Assembly (NCBI GenBank): GCA_035048495.1
Contig: CM068548.1
Location: 5,755,464 to 5,819,463 of the forward strand
Source of the DNA: Euptelea pleiosperma
Lineage: Eukaryota; Streptophyta; Magnoliopsida; Ranunculales; Eupteleaceae
Direction: 5' to 3'
DNA: 64,000 nt
Shown here: one piece after another, positions 24,301 to 35,594 of the stretch
How positions within the stretch are numbered: position 1 is the stretch's first letter
Layout: each line of letters begins with the position of its first letter
Notes under the pieces: generated by a model
What the model was told of the DNA's origin: nothing
The model's input: only the letters and a program-made list of their open reading frames with translations
Database searches by the model: none
Made by a program: the position numbers and the translations under genes

Positions 24301-27300
24301 TCTTCTTCCTCTTTTAACTTCCTTTTTAATCTTTGCTGCTGTTGATGCCATCACCACCGCCTGTCTCTGCCGCTGCTGCCATCACCACCACCAGGTCCAC
24401 CACTGGCATCATCACCGCCCCCCTTCATGTTTGTTGTTTTCAGAAAAGCCAGCCTCAAAGATTCCAGTACTGGAATGAAGGCAGAGGAATGGCATATAGG
24501 ATCTCTTCTCTTCCCCTCTTTCGTAGCTCAAAGTGAAAATGGTGAAAACCAGTATTTGGTTTTGACATTTCGTTCTAGTTCTCTTTCTTATCCCCTTATC
24601 TCTCACACAGGCTTCTTTAAATCCGGATTTCAAAGCTTTAATGGCGTTCAAAATCACTTCTAATACAGCTAACAAGCTCACTAGCTAGAACGAAACCACC
24701 GATCCGTGCACCTTTTATGGCGTTATCCTGTCTCCAAAACCGCGTTTCTCATCTTGTTCTCAATGGGCTCGATCTCCACGGCAGTTTCAACTCTCTAACC
24801 TCTCTGAACCAGCTTCGTGTTTCGAGTCTCAAGCGAAACCGCCTTTCAGGTCCCATTCCCCATCTCTCTTAACCTCACTGCACTTAAACTTATTTTTCTC
24901 TTACAATGATTTCTCCAGCAAGATTCCAAAGGGATAATCCCCATAATAATTTTAAAAAAAAAAAAGTTAAAACGGGAAGAAAAAAAAAGGGCAAAATAGT
25001 ATTTTCACACCGTTATAACGGACACATGGCATTGCAACAAAGGTAGGGTATGGTCAAAGGGGGTATTCTATCAGTTTGAAAGTTCAAGGGGGTAGTACAA
25101 AATATTTTTGTATAACAGGTGGGTAGTAATTACCCTTTTTCTTATTAGTAAAAAAAAATGATTGATAGGTGAGAAAGGTTATCTTATATTCATAATTTTT
25201 CCAAAATTCATTTTTTATTGAATTTATCTCATAAAGGTATTTATTCAGAAAGGTGTGCTCTTGAGGCTTACACCACATGATTCAGACTTACGCCTCATGC
25301 CTTAGGCCATTGTAACCACCTTGCCCCATGCCTCTGCATTTAAAGATTTAAAGTAATATAGAAATTATATTGATAAGGAATGCAAGAGGCAAGCCCAATA
25401 GAATTTCCAAATCTTTTAAAGCACTTAGATGATTAATGAAAGATCAACTGAAATATTGGGCATTTCTTTGAACCGTGATACTTTGAACCATGATCACACC
25501 ACAGAAAATACAATGCATGCACCTATTTTCCAATGAGTCTCATTTACAAAAGGTTGTCTAGGTTGATCATTGACACCGATGGTTTTTTGAAATCTAAAAA
25601 ACCCGATACTGTTTACAACTCATTGCTCTGACCCAAGGAAAAACAAGTCAGCTGAGTCCCAAGCCTGAGCACTGAGAGTTGAATACTGCTTTAAACTAAG
25701 CCCTGTCAAAAAAATTCAATAAATTTTAAAATGCTACTTGCTTGCTTGTAGGGCCATTCCTAAGTGGCCTACCATACTGGTCGGTGTACCACACAATTTC
25801 AGCTCAATCATATCCATTGACAAGAAATCACCTTTTTCCTCTTTGATAACCAAAACTTCATGATTTCAGAAGCACAAAAGAAGCTTAATACTTTATAGCA
25901 CAAGGAAGAAAAAATCCCATTGATCACTGTAACTGCCGCCAAACAGATTCAACCATATGGAACTTGCAAGCAACATCACAGTTATACTTTGTGAAGTAAG
26001 CATAAGCATATGTGATCATAAATATACATTGGAAATTTGGAATAAAGAAAATGTGTACATCAAGTTAAATACAAAATTTTCATGCAACATCTGTCATGTA
26101 GTTTGAGATGATACACTTGAGGACCTGGGAAAGCATAACCTTTTCAAGTAATAAAAACTTACATCATCGACCGCAATACCAAAGTGGCCAAAACCAGATC
26201 CAATGTCATACTTGTCAACCCCGTAATCTGCCAGAATTATTAAATTAAAAAACAAAATCAGCAAGACTCCACCATAACCTATACAAGTGCATTACTAAGT
26301 TCATAAAAAGGACAGAAAACAGTCCACCTCTGAGCATCAAGAAAAATGCCTTAAGAAGCTCCTGTTCTCGAGAAGAGATGACAAACATTGTAAAGGAGGT
26401 TAATCAGATAGCTTACTGTAAGTGAGTTCAACAACAAAGTGTGAATCTTCAGGGCCATATCCAAGAAAGGCATTTGTGTATCTCTCCTCAGGGATATCAC
26501 GTTTCCGCAACAGCTTCATCCCCAGGCACTCCGTATAGAATCTGCAATCACCCAAACGTTAATTACCTTTTGATCTAAACCATATATTGTCATAACTCAA
26601 CACAAGATCAAAAAAGCAGTGTATAATGTACTGAAGAGACGTGCTTTATGGTCTTGTCCAAGTCTCCAACACGATAAACAACATGTAACATTCTTCGCTT
26701 GTCCCTTTTGACCCACTCTAAGGCACTTTCCTGGCTAACAGCAGTGCTTGCTTGCGCCATATTTCCAGCTGTGCTTGACTCTATGTTGTTTCCCTCTGTT
26801 CTTAACAACTTAGATGTTTTTATACCAAACAACTGCGCCTGTGGAATAGCTGGATAACAACCCAAATCGATAAGCAGATGAGAAAATATCGCATCTGATG
26901 CATCAAATTACCATTTATATAAAGAAAACAAATGCGAGCATGTTTATGTCATAAACATTGTTATCTTTTGGTTGTAAGCATTTCAGACTCTTGCTCACTG
27001 AAAACACCGCCACACCATCCAAATACCAGGGATGAAAAGAAGATATGCATAAAAAAAGAATAGGATACATTCTAAAACAAGCCTAATAATGGTTCAACAT
27101 CAACACTGTAAGGAATATATTCATATTTTGTTTGGCGTAATTCAATATGACATAAAACACATTTTGTACCTATCCTACGTGTACTAGTTAGGCCTTGAGT
27201 ATGTCGTGGTATGCATCACTCTTGAGTGCATGAAGACTAAAAGCGAAGACCGTAGACTCAGAAGATTAAAGACCGATTTATCTGAAGACTTGCATTTGTC

Positions 27301-30300
27301 TGCAATATTACTTGCGCACACGTTTAGGATGGTAAGCGACTTAGAGGCCTTAGAGATAGGAGGATTAATTGTAAAATTAACTTAAGTGGGAAGATATTCG
27401 ATTTGTACCTAAGTAAAAAAATTTAAATCGGATATCAGGGAAGTCCAATCGATTGGACACCCTGAGTGTCATCGATTGGACTTTGGACAGAACAATTTCT
27501 TCTAGTCCCAATCGATTGGACTCAGAGCCTAATTGATTGAACTGATGAAGGACTTTTTCTTCCCATTCCGTGAAACTTGTTTTCCACTTCCCCACGACCT
27601 CTAAAAGCCCAGGCTTGAGTATACTCTATATAACCCCATTTAGAGCTTAGAGAAAAACACATATTTACACAAGTTCACACAATCTTGAGAGTCGAGCCTC
27701 ACAAAGAGAAAAACCTAGGTTAGTCCTTGTTTATCCCATTAAGGTTTCTCTATCTCCATGATCATTGCTTGAACTATATTCACTCACCACAAGCTTGATC
27801 AAACATCTGCCTAGGTTACCCATTAGAATCTAAACCTAGTAAGCCAGAGAGTATCACGTGTGTCTCAATCTTTATTGAGCCGTGTTCAAGGAGTCAGGGT
27901 GTACCGAATCCTTCACTTCCAGGGCTGGACCGGAGAATGTAAATAAGATCGGGTTGTACCGATTGAAGGGTAGGTTTGGGGTGTACCAAACTGAACAGCG
28001 TTGAGGAGATCGTGGCAAGAAGGGTGCTCGTGGACTCGCGCGTGGTAGCCAAAGGACGTGGACGCACCAAAAGTTGGCCTTGGGTTGTAGGCTGCAGTAA
28101 ACAGTACTGCATAGGTAACCTATGTAACTCGTAACCTTTTGTTAATGATACTTTGACGTCTAGACGTAGTCCCGTTGTTTTCCTTGAGAAAGGTTTCCAC
28201 GTAAAAATCGCATGTGTAATGATTGAATTATTTATTTCCACATTTGTTACAGATTATATCAAACAACCAAGGAATAATATATCTCTGATATTTTAAATCT
28301 CAGTCGATTGAGGTAATCGCATTTTTAATCAATCCTTTGTATGCGACTAAGTACCGTTGAACTTAGACCAGTAATCTGAATTAGGTTGCTATTAAAACGG
28401 TTTATTTTTAAATACTTATTTTTAAAACACTCCTTTTCATAGACCCACATGAGCAACAAAAGAACACAAAGCCCAAAAATTTGTACCATCCAAGACAGCC
28501 TTGTCAATCCTCTGCCTTGAAAATAAATTAAAACATAAATGGTGATGCTGGAACCATGGAGGTTGGTGGTGCTGACTGGATACATCATATACCTGGCCAA
28601 CTTATCCACAAATTTGTACCTCTTAGTCAGCTGGCCACCTCTATGATAACCCCAAATCCCAAAAATCCTACCTATCCAATGGCCATAACCCTCTACTCTT
28701 ATGGAAACTTTTCCAAACTGTTCAACACATGTTTTTATAGACAAACAAATATTTGCAATTGCTTGGGCAGTTAAGATCATTTAATTGTATGATTTTCAGG
28801 CTATCAACCATCCAATGAGGGCCCCACCAAATGGATAGTCCAGATTGATGATTAGGTGGCAAGTCTAGTGTATGGTACCTAGCACCAGCAACCTCTATGA
28901 TGCCTGTACCACCATATAGTTTGCTGCCCAATTTAATTTTGGGAAATCTTGTTCAAATGCATCAAGAAAATCTTAGTCTCTGTCACACATCAATGGTGTC
29001 CATATCATATCAGGTAGTCTTAACATTACTGTAAGTATAAAAATCTTGCATTTTTACTAATAGAATGAAAAAGCAATATAGGACAGCAAAACTCATTCAA
29101 GTACAAACACAAAATCCAACATTTTTTATTTTATAGATACCAAAAATTTAGAACTGTAACCTTCACAGTCATAAAAAGAATTAAAATAAAAATACAAAAA
29201 GAAGAGAAAAATGGTTACTTAAGGCAACCAAGAACTCCTAAGCTCCGAGAGAAAATTTTTAATTGAATAAAGATGCCCAAGTCATCTAAATTTTCCCCAT
29301 TAATACTCTCTCCTCATCCTAACACACAACTAAGAAACAAATTACTAATTACCTGATGCGGGAGCATTCTACTACGATAGTCCGCGCTACACCGAATCTA
29401 TCCATGGTCAAGCAAGTGGACCTTTTTTACTATTTATAGTAAATCCCATTTTTACTATTTATAGTAAATTCTCAAAATTACTATTTATAGTAAATTCTTT
29501 TTACTATTTATAGTAAATCCCGAAATTACTATTTATAGTAAATCTTGAAATTACTATTTATAGTAAGTTTTGATTGAACTGTTTTTAAATAAGTGGAGCA
29601 CATGAAGATTTCTTTTAGTTTAAGTAGGATTCTCACTTGAAATTAGATTTTATTTCTAATTAGGATTTATTCTTGATTAAAGTTAGTAGAATTGTATTAG
29701 GAGTTTCTTATTTTAGTTTGCTTATAATTAGGAAGTTCAATTCGATTAGAATTAGGAATGTTCAAGTAGGGAGTCTTATTAATGTACCATTTGATTTTAA
29801 AAATGAAATGATGAATGAAGAGATAAAAAATCTCTTCGAAGAAATCTCCTATGAAGGGAAACTTGGTGTAAAGCCATCTTCTCTTGGTACGAAGCCGAAG
29901 GTATCTTTTTATCTCTATCTCTTCTCTCTTATTCTCTTCTTTCTCCATTTTTATTTTCTTTTTAGATCAATTTTGACCTAGAAAAACCAATCATATCCCA
30001 TCCATCTCTAAACCCTAACCCACGAACATAACTATGAATAGTGTTGCAAGAATAGTGCTGCGTGAATAGTGTTTCATGAATAGTGCCACGTGAATAGTGT
30101 CACGTGGTATCTTGAATAGTAACCTTCTTTTATTCCCTCAAAAAATCGCAGAACGACATCTCGTCCTACGACAAATTTGGTATCAAAGCAAGTTCAAAAT
30201 TCCTAAGTGTGTTTCGGAAAGATGTCTCTGATTGGTTCGCGATCTTTGGCAGACGCGTTAGTTAAACTAAACGATGTGATAAATTTTTTTGAGAACCTGG

Positions 30301-33300
30301 ACCAGTTAATCGATGCCCATAAGAAGGCCCTCGAGGACTTTAATAAGAAGATCTCCACCATAAGTCTAATCCGCAACCGTCTTAGAAAGTCGTCGCCACC
30401 ACCGCTGACTTTTCCACCTCTTTCCGGCGAGCTATTGGAAGGTTTCATAGCAAAAAGAAAAAACCCTAAAGCGGTCTCAAAGCAAGTCGAGAAGAAAGTA
30501 GACGAAGAAATAAAATCCATTTAACAAGAGGGTGTTTTCCATCTAAGGAAAATGAAAGAATCGATGAGAAAGAAAAAATCAAAGTTGAGGAATTAGCCAG
30601 TCCTGAAGTTCCTGTAGTTGAATCAGACAAAAAGACGAAGGATAAGCAGATTGATCCGCCTGCAATTGTGGAGAATGAAGAGGCTGAAAAGGATGATGAT
30701 TCCCCTAGTTTGGATGCTCCAGCTAAAGATGGCTCAAAAACTATAGATATCCCGGTCCGAAACCAGATGTTTCTGTTGTTTCGAAACCAATAGTTGAAAA
30801 TGAACCAAATGGAAAAAGCATGAATTTCTTATCAAAAAAGGCCAGAGTTGAGGACATAGACCATGTTTCAGAAAATTTACACATGTCGATGATGCAAAAA
30901 AAGAAGCTGAAGGGAAAGTACTCCAAATGTCTCTTCCGCTGAAAAAGCCAATTGCAATATCTCAACTTGAATTCGATGATGAATTCTTTTCAACCATGAG
31001 GGTTTGATGCGGGAGCATTCTACTACGATAGTCAGCGCTACACCGAATCTATGCCCGGTCAAGCAAGTGGACTTTTTTTACTATGTATAGTAAATCCCAT
31101 TTTTACTATTTATAGTAAATTTCCAAAATTACTATTTATAGATTATAGTAAATCTCGTTTTTACTCTTTATAGTAAATTCTGATTAAACTATTTTTAAAT
31201 AAGTAAGCCCCATGAAGATTTCTTTGTTTGATTAGGATTCTCAGTTGAAATTAGATTTTATTTCCAATTAGGATTTTATTATGATTAAAGTTAGTAGAAT
31301 TGTACTAATACAATTCCTAATACTTTGGTTTTTTTTGGTTTCGAAACAGATAAAAATCAATTTTTTATTCATAAAATGTCACTTGGTTTCGGTCAGTTTA
31401 ATACAATTCTACTAACTTTAATCATAATAAAATTATAATTGGAAATAAAATCTAATTTCAGTAGTTTCAGAGGTTTCAATCCGAAAATGACCGAAACCAA
31501 GTGACATTTTATGGATAAAAAATTGGTTTTTATCAGTTTCGGTTGGTTTCAGACGAAACCAAAGTAGTTTCGTCCACTACCGAAACTAAAACGTTTTGGT
31601 TTCGCTCATAGATGAAACCGAAACGAAATCAGTTACTTTGAACCATGCCCTCAAGTTGGCGTATAAATATCTATCGTGCCCAACTTGCTGAGACACCGGT
31701 GCAGCTGATGACCAGGAACTCCCTTAGTGAAAACATATGCTACATGTCCGCCGGTCTTCACAAAAGGAGTGCAAACTTCCCCAGAAATAATCTTCTCTTA
31801 TGAAGTGTTTATCCACTTTAATATGCTTGGCTCGATCATGTTGAACAGGATTGTGAGCAATGCTAATTATTGCCTTGTTATCACAATTCAGATTTACCGA
31901 GCCAGTAACAGGAAATCCTAGTTCAGCCACTAGGATCTTCAACCATAGCATCTCGCATAAGCCGTGAGTCATAACTCGAAACTCAGCCTCTGCACTGGAC
32001 CTAGTAACCACAGGTTGCTTCTTACTTCTCCATCTCACAAGGTTGCCCCCAACAAAGGTGCAACCTGCCCAATCTGCATCGGTGTAAGACTCTACTTTCA
32101 TGTGACCATTCCGCTTGAAAAGAAGTCCACTACCGTGGGAAGATTTGAGATATCTCAAAATCATGTGGGTTGCCTCCAGATGAGTCCCTAAGTGAGTGTA
32201 TGTATTGGTTATCACACTGACAGCATATGCGCTATCTGGCCTGGTCAAGAAGAGGTATATCAGTCTGCCAACTAGTCGCTGAAAACCCCCAAAATCCTTC
32301 ATTAACTCACCATTGGCCTCTCAACTTGTGGTTTTGTTCTATAGGGGTGTCCACTGGTCTGGCTCCTAGTTTTCCAGTGTCTTTAAGAAGATCTAGAACA
32401 TATAGACTCGAGGCTCGAATGGGTGCCTATTCAAACTCAAGACCCCAATGGGTGCCTATCCTTTTTAATGTTTGTAGGAGAGGATAGGCCTTTGTAGAAT
32501 GATCTGTGGCTTGAATTGGTTTATGAGATGGCTAGCATCCTTGGTCCTAGAGCTTTTGGGGCATTGGAGGCTTGGAGCCCTTTGCCAACTTTATCTACCT
32601 AGTCCAAGGGTCCCTGAGCTCTATGCAGCTTTCACTCAAAAGTGGCCTGGGCCTTTTCTGTGGCATGCTGGGTTTGTGGGCTGCGACCTGGGCTTGGTGG
32701 GTTGAGCTGCTGAGACTGCCGGGCATTGAACCAGGACTTGGAATTGCAAATGGGGCCCTGGTGTAGGTCCTTCGGCCTTCTCTAATAATTTCAATGTCCA
32801 ATCTACCACCCCATAAAATACTCTCTTGTAAATTCAAAACCCCAACCCACAACTAAGCAACGAATCACTCCTCGCCTTATTCCACCCTACTTTCTTTAAT
32901 CGATTCAAAGATCATACACGAATCCCATTATATCACGCAAACGCAAACACCCATCCCACAACACACGATCGTTAGAAGAACTCAAACAATCGAAACAAAC
33001 CAAAAAAGAAAACGAATCAAACCTCAAAACCTAAGGACATTCTAACAAACGCATGCAGATTATGAGCTCTGAACAAGATTTAATGATAGTCACAACTGTG
33101 TACTCAGAGTTCTTTGAATAATTCGAATGAAAAGAATAAAAATTTAGGAAGTTTAGGGTGTCGGATATAGAATAGAAACTAGGGTTCCTCGAGAAATATC
33201 GAAAGAGACGAACTCACCGCTGCCGAGATGAAAGAGCGCCAGCCTTCGCGAAGGGTTGTGGGCCGTCAGAGAAACATCTAAGCGAGCGGTTGTGGCTGAG

Positions 33301-33377
33301 AATCTGAAAGAAGAGAGAGAAGGACGAAGGGAGGCGAGATGAAGGGATGAGGACGCCATGGGAAGTATCCTCACCAT
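19697..33377 (-). CDS. GLX1: Lactoylglutathione lyase (glyoxalase I), two-domain, plastid-type, 9 exons
   Basis: Coding exons (minus): 33377-33218, 26849-26645, 26541-26417, 26227-26163, 23367-23155, 23016-22969, 22339-22232, 21981-21841, 19738-19697. They total 368 aa. It converts the hemithioacetal of methylglyoxal and glutathione to S-lactoylglutathione. Residues 1-60 ([16 protein letters not shown]...) look like a Ser/Arg-rich plastid transit peptide. Domain 1 (about 85-210) keeps the metal ligands as [28 protein letters not shown] and KFELLERGP. Domain 2 (about 215-355) has [10 protein letters not shown] and [10 protein letters not shown], with Gln where domain 1 has His, and DPDGWKS at the fourth position; so its metal site is probably inactive. 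The end [13 protein letters not shown] is typical. Intron 2 has a GC donor; all others are GT-AG. Intron 1 is 6.4 kb, intron 4 2.8 kb, intron 8 2.1 kb, all swollen by repeats. Confidence 0.93.
20317..20845. mobile_element. hAT-type non-autonomous element with 8-bp TSD (GLX1 intron 8)
   Basis: The ends CAAGGTTCTAAACTTCGAC and GTCGAATTTTAAAACCATG are imperfect inverted repeats. The flanks are CTATTGTC at 20309-20316 and 20846-20853, an exact 8-bp duplication as expected for hAT. The interior is AATTCGGAATTAATTCG-rich and non-coding. Confidence 0.8.
21000..21620. repeat. Diverged family B foldback sequence (GLX1 intron 8)
   Basis: Phrases AGAATGAGCTGATTTT, GATGATCTCC, CTAACCCTATCAAATGTGG and CACCAAAAATCAAC match the interior of family B (12487-12828), in rearranged and partly repeated order. 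Confidence 0.55.
21281..21313. repeat. (TA)n microsatellite, 33 bp
   Basis: An uninterrupted TA run inside GLX1 intron 8. Confidence 0.95.
24145..25135 (+). mobile_element. Pack-MULE (991 bp) with 9-bp TSD in GLX1 intron 4
   Basis: The terminal inverted repeats begin GGGTAATTTAG and end GTAATTACCC. They run about 120 bp with CAAAAATATTTTGTACTACCC, GAACTTTCAAACTGAT and TTTGACCA blocks in inverse order at the two ends. The flanking 9-bp duplication TTTTTCTTA is exact (24136-24144, 25136-25144). Long TIRs plus a 9-bp TSD identify the Mutator superfamily. There is no transposase; the middle holds a host gene fragment. Confidence 0.88.
24610..24945 (+). pseudogene. Captured fragment of an LRR receptor-like kinase gene (inside the Pack-MULE)
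   Basis: In shifting frames the interior reads [20 protein letters not shown], then [14 protein letters not shown] (a Trp codon turned TAG), then [40 protein letters not shown], and [10 protein letters not shown]. This is the N-terminal LRR cap followed by the first LRRs of an LRR-III type receptor kinase (At1g68400-like by memory). Stops and frameshifts make it non-coding. It lies on the opposite strand to GLX1. Confidence 0.8.
27107..28425 (+). mobile_element. Solo LTR, copy 2 (GLX1 intron 1)
   Basis: It starts TGTAAGGAATATATTC and shares with copy 1 the blocks GTATGTCGTGGTATGCAT, TCCAATCGATTGGA (fewer units, 27447-27545), GGTAGGTTTGGGGTGTACCA and GTCTAGACGTAGTCCCGTTG. The flank AACAC (27102-27106) recurs at 28426-28430, where similarity to copy 1 ends. 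The last base pair is mutated from the usual CA, and about 50 bp near the end are missing relative to copy 1. It lies antisense to GLX1. Confidence 0.75.
29425..29570. repeat. Array of the inverted repeat TTACTATTTATAGTAA in the LTR
   Basis: Six copies of TTTACTATTTATAGTAA(A) follow each other at about 25-bp spacing. A shorter, more mutated array is in the 3' LTR (31078-31180), and a decayed version lies at 63405-63510. Confidence 0.85.
30222..30524 (+). CDS. Internal reading frame of the non-autonomous LTR element (unknown)
   Basis: A 100-aa frame from ATG 30222. It starts [20 protein letters not shown] and is helical, with Lys/Glu-rich pairs suggestive of a coiled coil, then a Pro-rich patch [13 protein letters not shown]. 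After the stop, a second Glu/Lys/Asp-rich stretch continues in other frames to about 30770. It is not recognised; it could be a degenerate gag. Confidence 0.35.
   Translation: MSLIGSRSLADALVKLNDVINFFENLDQLIDAHKKALEDFNKKISTISLIRNRLRKSSPPPLTFPPLSGELLEGFIAKRKNPKAVSKQVEKKVDEEIKSI
31322..31630. repeat. GGTTTCG foldback containing an inverted LTR piece
   Basis: Outer arms: ATGTCACTTGGTTTCGGTCA (about 31376-31395) mirrors TGACCGAAACCAAGTGACAT (about 31489-31508). The centre (31402-31460) is an inverted copy of the LTR segment 31246-31305. Confidence 0.7.
31655..32425 (-). pseudogene. Copia pol 3' end (RT tail and RNase H) fragment
   Basis: On the minus strand the order is [10 protein letters not shown], then [90 protein letters not shown] and IKVDKHFI. 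After a frameshift near 31790 it ends [10 protein letters not shown] and a stop. The segment normally between DADWAG and CTFVGGNL in Copia RNase H (about 12 residues) is deleted. There is a second frameshift near 32300. No LTR or upstream pol is attached. Confidence 0.88.
32426..33150. other. GLX1 intron 1 remainder, no element recognised
   Basis: Mixed-composition sequence without a convincing frame, TIR or LTR. The part nearest exon 1 (32850-33150) is A/C-rich on the plus strand. Confidence 0.4.
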
Positions 33378-33480
33378 TTCTCTTCTCTCACTCTCTCACT
33401 CTCTCTGCTTCGTGTTGCCGCTATTGTTGCTCTGAACTTCTGATAAGAATTCGAGACTATAGGGGGCTTTGGTTTTTCCT
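33378..33480 (-). promoter_or_regulatory. GLX1 leader/proximal promoter
   Basis: A (TCTC)n tract at about 33380-33410 (GA-rich on the sense strand) directly precedes the start codon, like the GA leader of the bHLH gene. No clear TATA box is seen. Confidence 0.35.
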
Positions 33481-33894
33481 CGTTTGCTTTGCATCAATTT
33501 AATAGAGAGCTATGTTAGCGTAGATAAGAGTAGACCACAGAGTTTGTAGACCTTCAGTCAAATCCGTTGGATTGTACATCCTTAAGAGATAAGGCATAAA
33601 GTTGAATTGAAACACATCTCGAGGAAGTACAGTTCAGATTAGATCTAAGGTTGACAATAGCTGGCTGTGGACATCATGTCTATTCCATGACATTGTCTAG
33701 GAATAAGGGGTCAAGAACAAGGGAGTAGAATAAAGGGTTTTATACTTTGATTTGGAGACTTTTTTGACAATCTACGAATTGGAGTGAGTTTATGCAAACA
33801 CTCCGAGGCCCAATGAAATATTTTAGAGAATATTTTTGTACAAGGGTCTGGCTCAGCGGACACACGATTTCACACCAAAAATAAATTCTTCCCC

Positions 33895-34195
33895 GGGAGG
33901 CCAATATATAAATTAGAAGTTTTGAAATGGGATGATTTTTGGTGAGAACGGTCTCTATGGTGAGGAGATCACCCTCACAAAAATTCAAATCATTCTGATA
34001 TTCATAGCATGGTTTACAAGTTGAAACCCACAATTGATGGTGTTAGAAATTTCAGAATGGGCTGATTTTTTGTAGGGGTGATCTATACGTTGACGAGATC
34101 ATCCTCACCAAAAAACATCCTTTGATTTATCTTTCATGTGGGTACATCAAAATTGTGTGTGAAAATGTGTGGGCTGAACCTGACCCTTTGTACAA
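33895..34195. repeat. Diverged family B foldback copy
   Basis: GATGATTTTTGGTGAGAACGG, AATTTCAGAATGGGCTGA and TTATCTTTCATGTGGGTAC match family B arms and interior. The terminal GGGTCGGGC is mutated (GGGCTGAACCTGACCC at the right end). Confidence 0.55.
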
Positions 34196-34634
34196 TCATG
34201 CTTGATGGATAGGGGAATGTGTATTAATACTAAGACAAAATGGCCACTCCTTGATCTCGTTAATAATAGAGTTCATTTTCTATGACTTGAGCAGTCATAG
34301 AAATCTGTGACTTTCACTTCCCCACCACATACACCTGACACAACATGATTTTTGAAAAAAATTTAAATTTCAAAATGTGAAAATCAGGCATATGTGTAGT
34401 AAGGAAGTGAAAGTCAGATTCTCTGTGACTTCTCTCACCATAAAAATTGAGCTCTTGAGAACATGCTTACCTAGTGGCAACACCAAAAACTTTTGGAGGT
34501 GCTATCTTGCCAAGTTGGTAAGGTTTGTGAATGTTGATAACACGACTTGGGTTCAAAACTTGTCTTCACGCACTAACCATTGACTTTTTTGCGTATAAAA
34601 AAAATGACATGGTTTTAACTATCTTAACAAATTA

Positions 34635-34769
34635 GGCCATGTATGGTGACCACAGAAAAAGTCTTTTAGAGAAAAATTTGTTAGCCAAAAAGTGTTGATC
34701 AAGAAAACTTTTATGGTATAGGCCAAAATCATTTCTAGGAAACTTTACTGAAGGCAACCATACAGGACC
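34635..34769. mobile_element. Tourist-like MITE (135 bp) with TTA TSD
   Basis: The ends GGCCATGTATGGTGACC and GGCAACCATACAGGACC are imperfect inverted repeats. TTA flanks both sides (34632-34634, 34770-34772), as for PIF/Harbinger. Confidence 0.7.
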
Positions 34770-35594
34770 TTACTATATTGCTTATCAAAAACAAAAACCC
34801 ACTTAATCTATCATCTAAACAATATATGGCCAATAGTACAGAAATACAAAATTGACTAGTTAGACGGTTAGGATCCTCTAATTTGATATAGTTTTGTTTA
34901 TGATGGTGAGAGCGTCATTGTACCCAATCTCTATCGCAAAGGAGGTGTTCTCAACGAGTTAAGTTGTTTGGCAATGCGACCTTAATCGAGTGGCAACTTT
35001 CATCTAAGACTAAATATTGGCGAGACACTAAAAGCAAACAAGTACTACAAAATTAATAATAAAGATAAATTTGAAAAGAGAGTAAAAAAGTGCTTGAAGT
35101 TGTCAATCATAAGTCATTCAACTATTGCATTTCTCATATCATGGTCGTGTTTGTAACAACCTTAATTTTGCTAGACCCAGATTGGTATGGACCTTAGTGT
35201 ATGCTTATGCTTATAATACCCTAAAAAAAAAATCATCTTAAAGGGCATTTTGATAATTTATAACTTAAGGATAATTCAATAATGTTATATTCTGGTATGC
35301 ATGAAATATCATTGTTAAATTAACATAATAACTCATGAGACCCTACTTCTAAATTTTGAGAGCATTTGAGAAATTTTACTCTAAAAAGGTATTTAGGTAA
35401 TTTTGCACTTCAAAGACATTTTAGTATTTTCATTATACTTTGACTTTTAAACATAATTGATAGGGAACTCTAATATAATTTTCATGTAATTGATGATATC
35501 TAACCCTAGAACACATTTCAAAAAATATTCTTTTTTTAGAGATATTTTGGTAATTTTCATGATAGAGTTTTTGGTCAATATTGGTAAGTTATAT

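Larger units (their letters stand above)
29354..31321 (+). mobile_element. Non-autonomous LTR retrotransposon in GLX1 intron 1 (3' LTR truncated)
   Basis: The 5' LTR (29354-30173) begins TGATGCGGGAGCATTC and ends TCCTACGACA. TGGTATCAAAGC at 30178-30189 matches, with one change, the initiator-Met tRNA primer site TGGTATCAGAGC. The internal part is only about 830 bp. The 3' LTR starts at 31005 with the same TGATGCGGGAGCATTC and breaks off near 31320 at a foldback sequence. There is no gag-pol, so it would depend on a partner in trans. The family is not identified. Confidence 0.75.

Noticed and set aside
24251..24478. His-rich frame ([12 protein letters not shown])
   Set aside because: It is a translation of CAC/CAT-rich sequence inside the Pack-MULE and has no start context or relatives I know.
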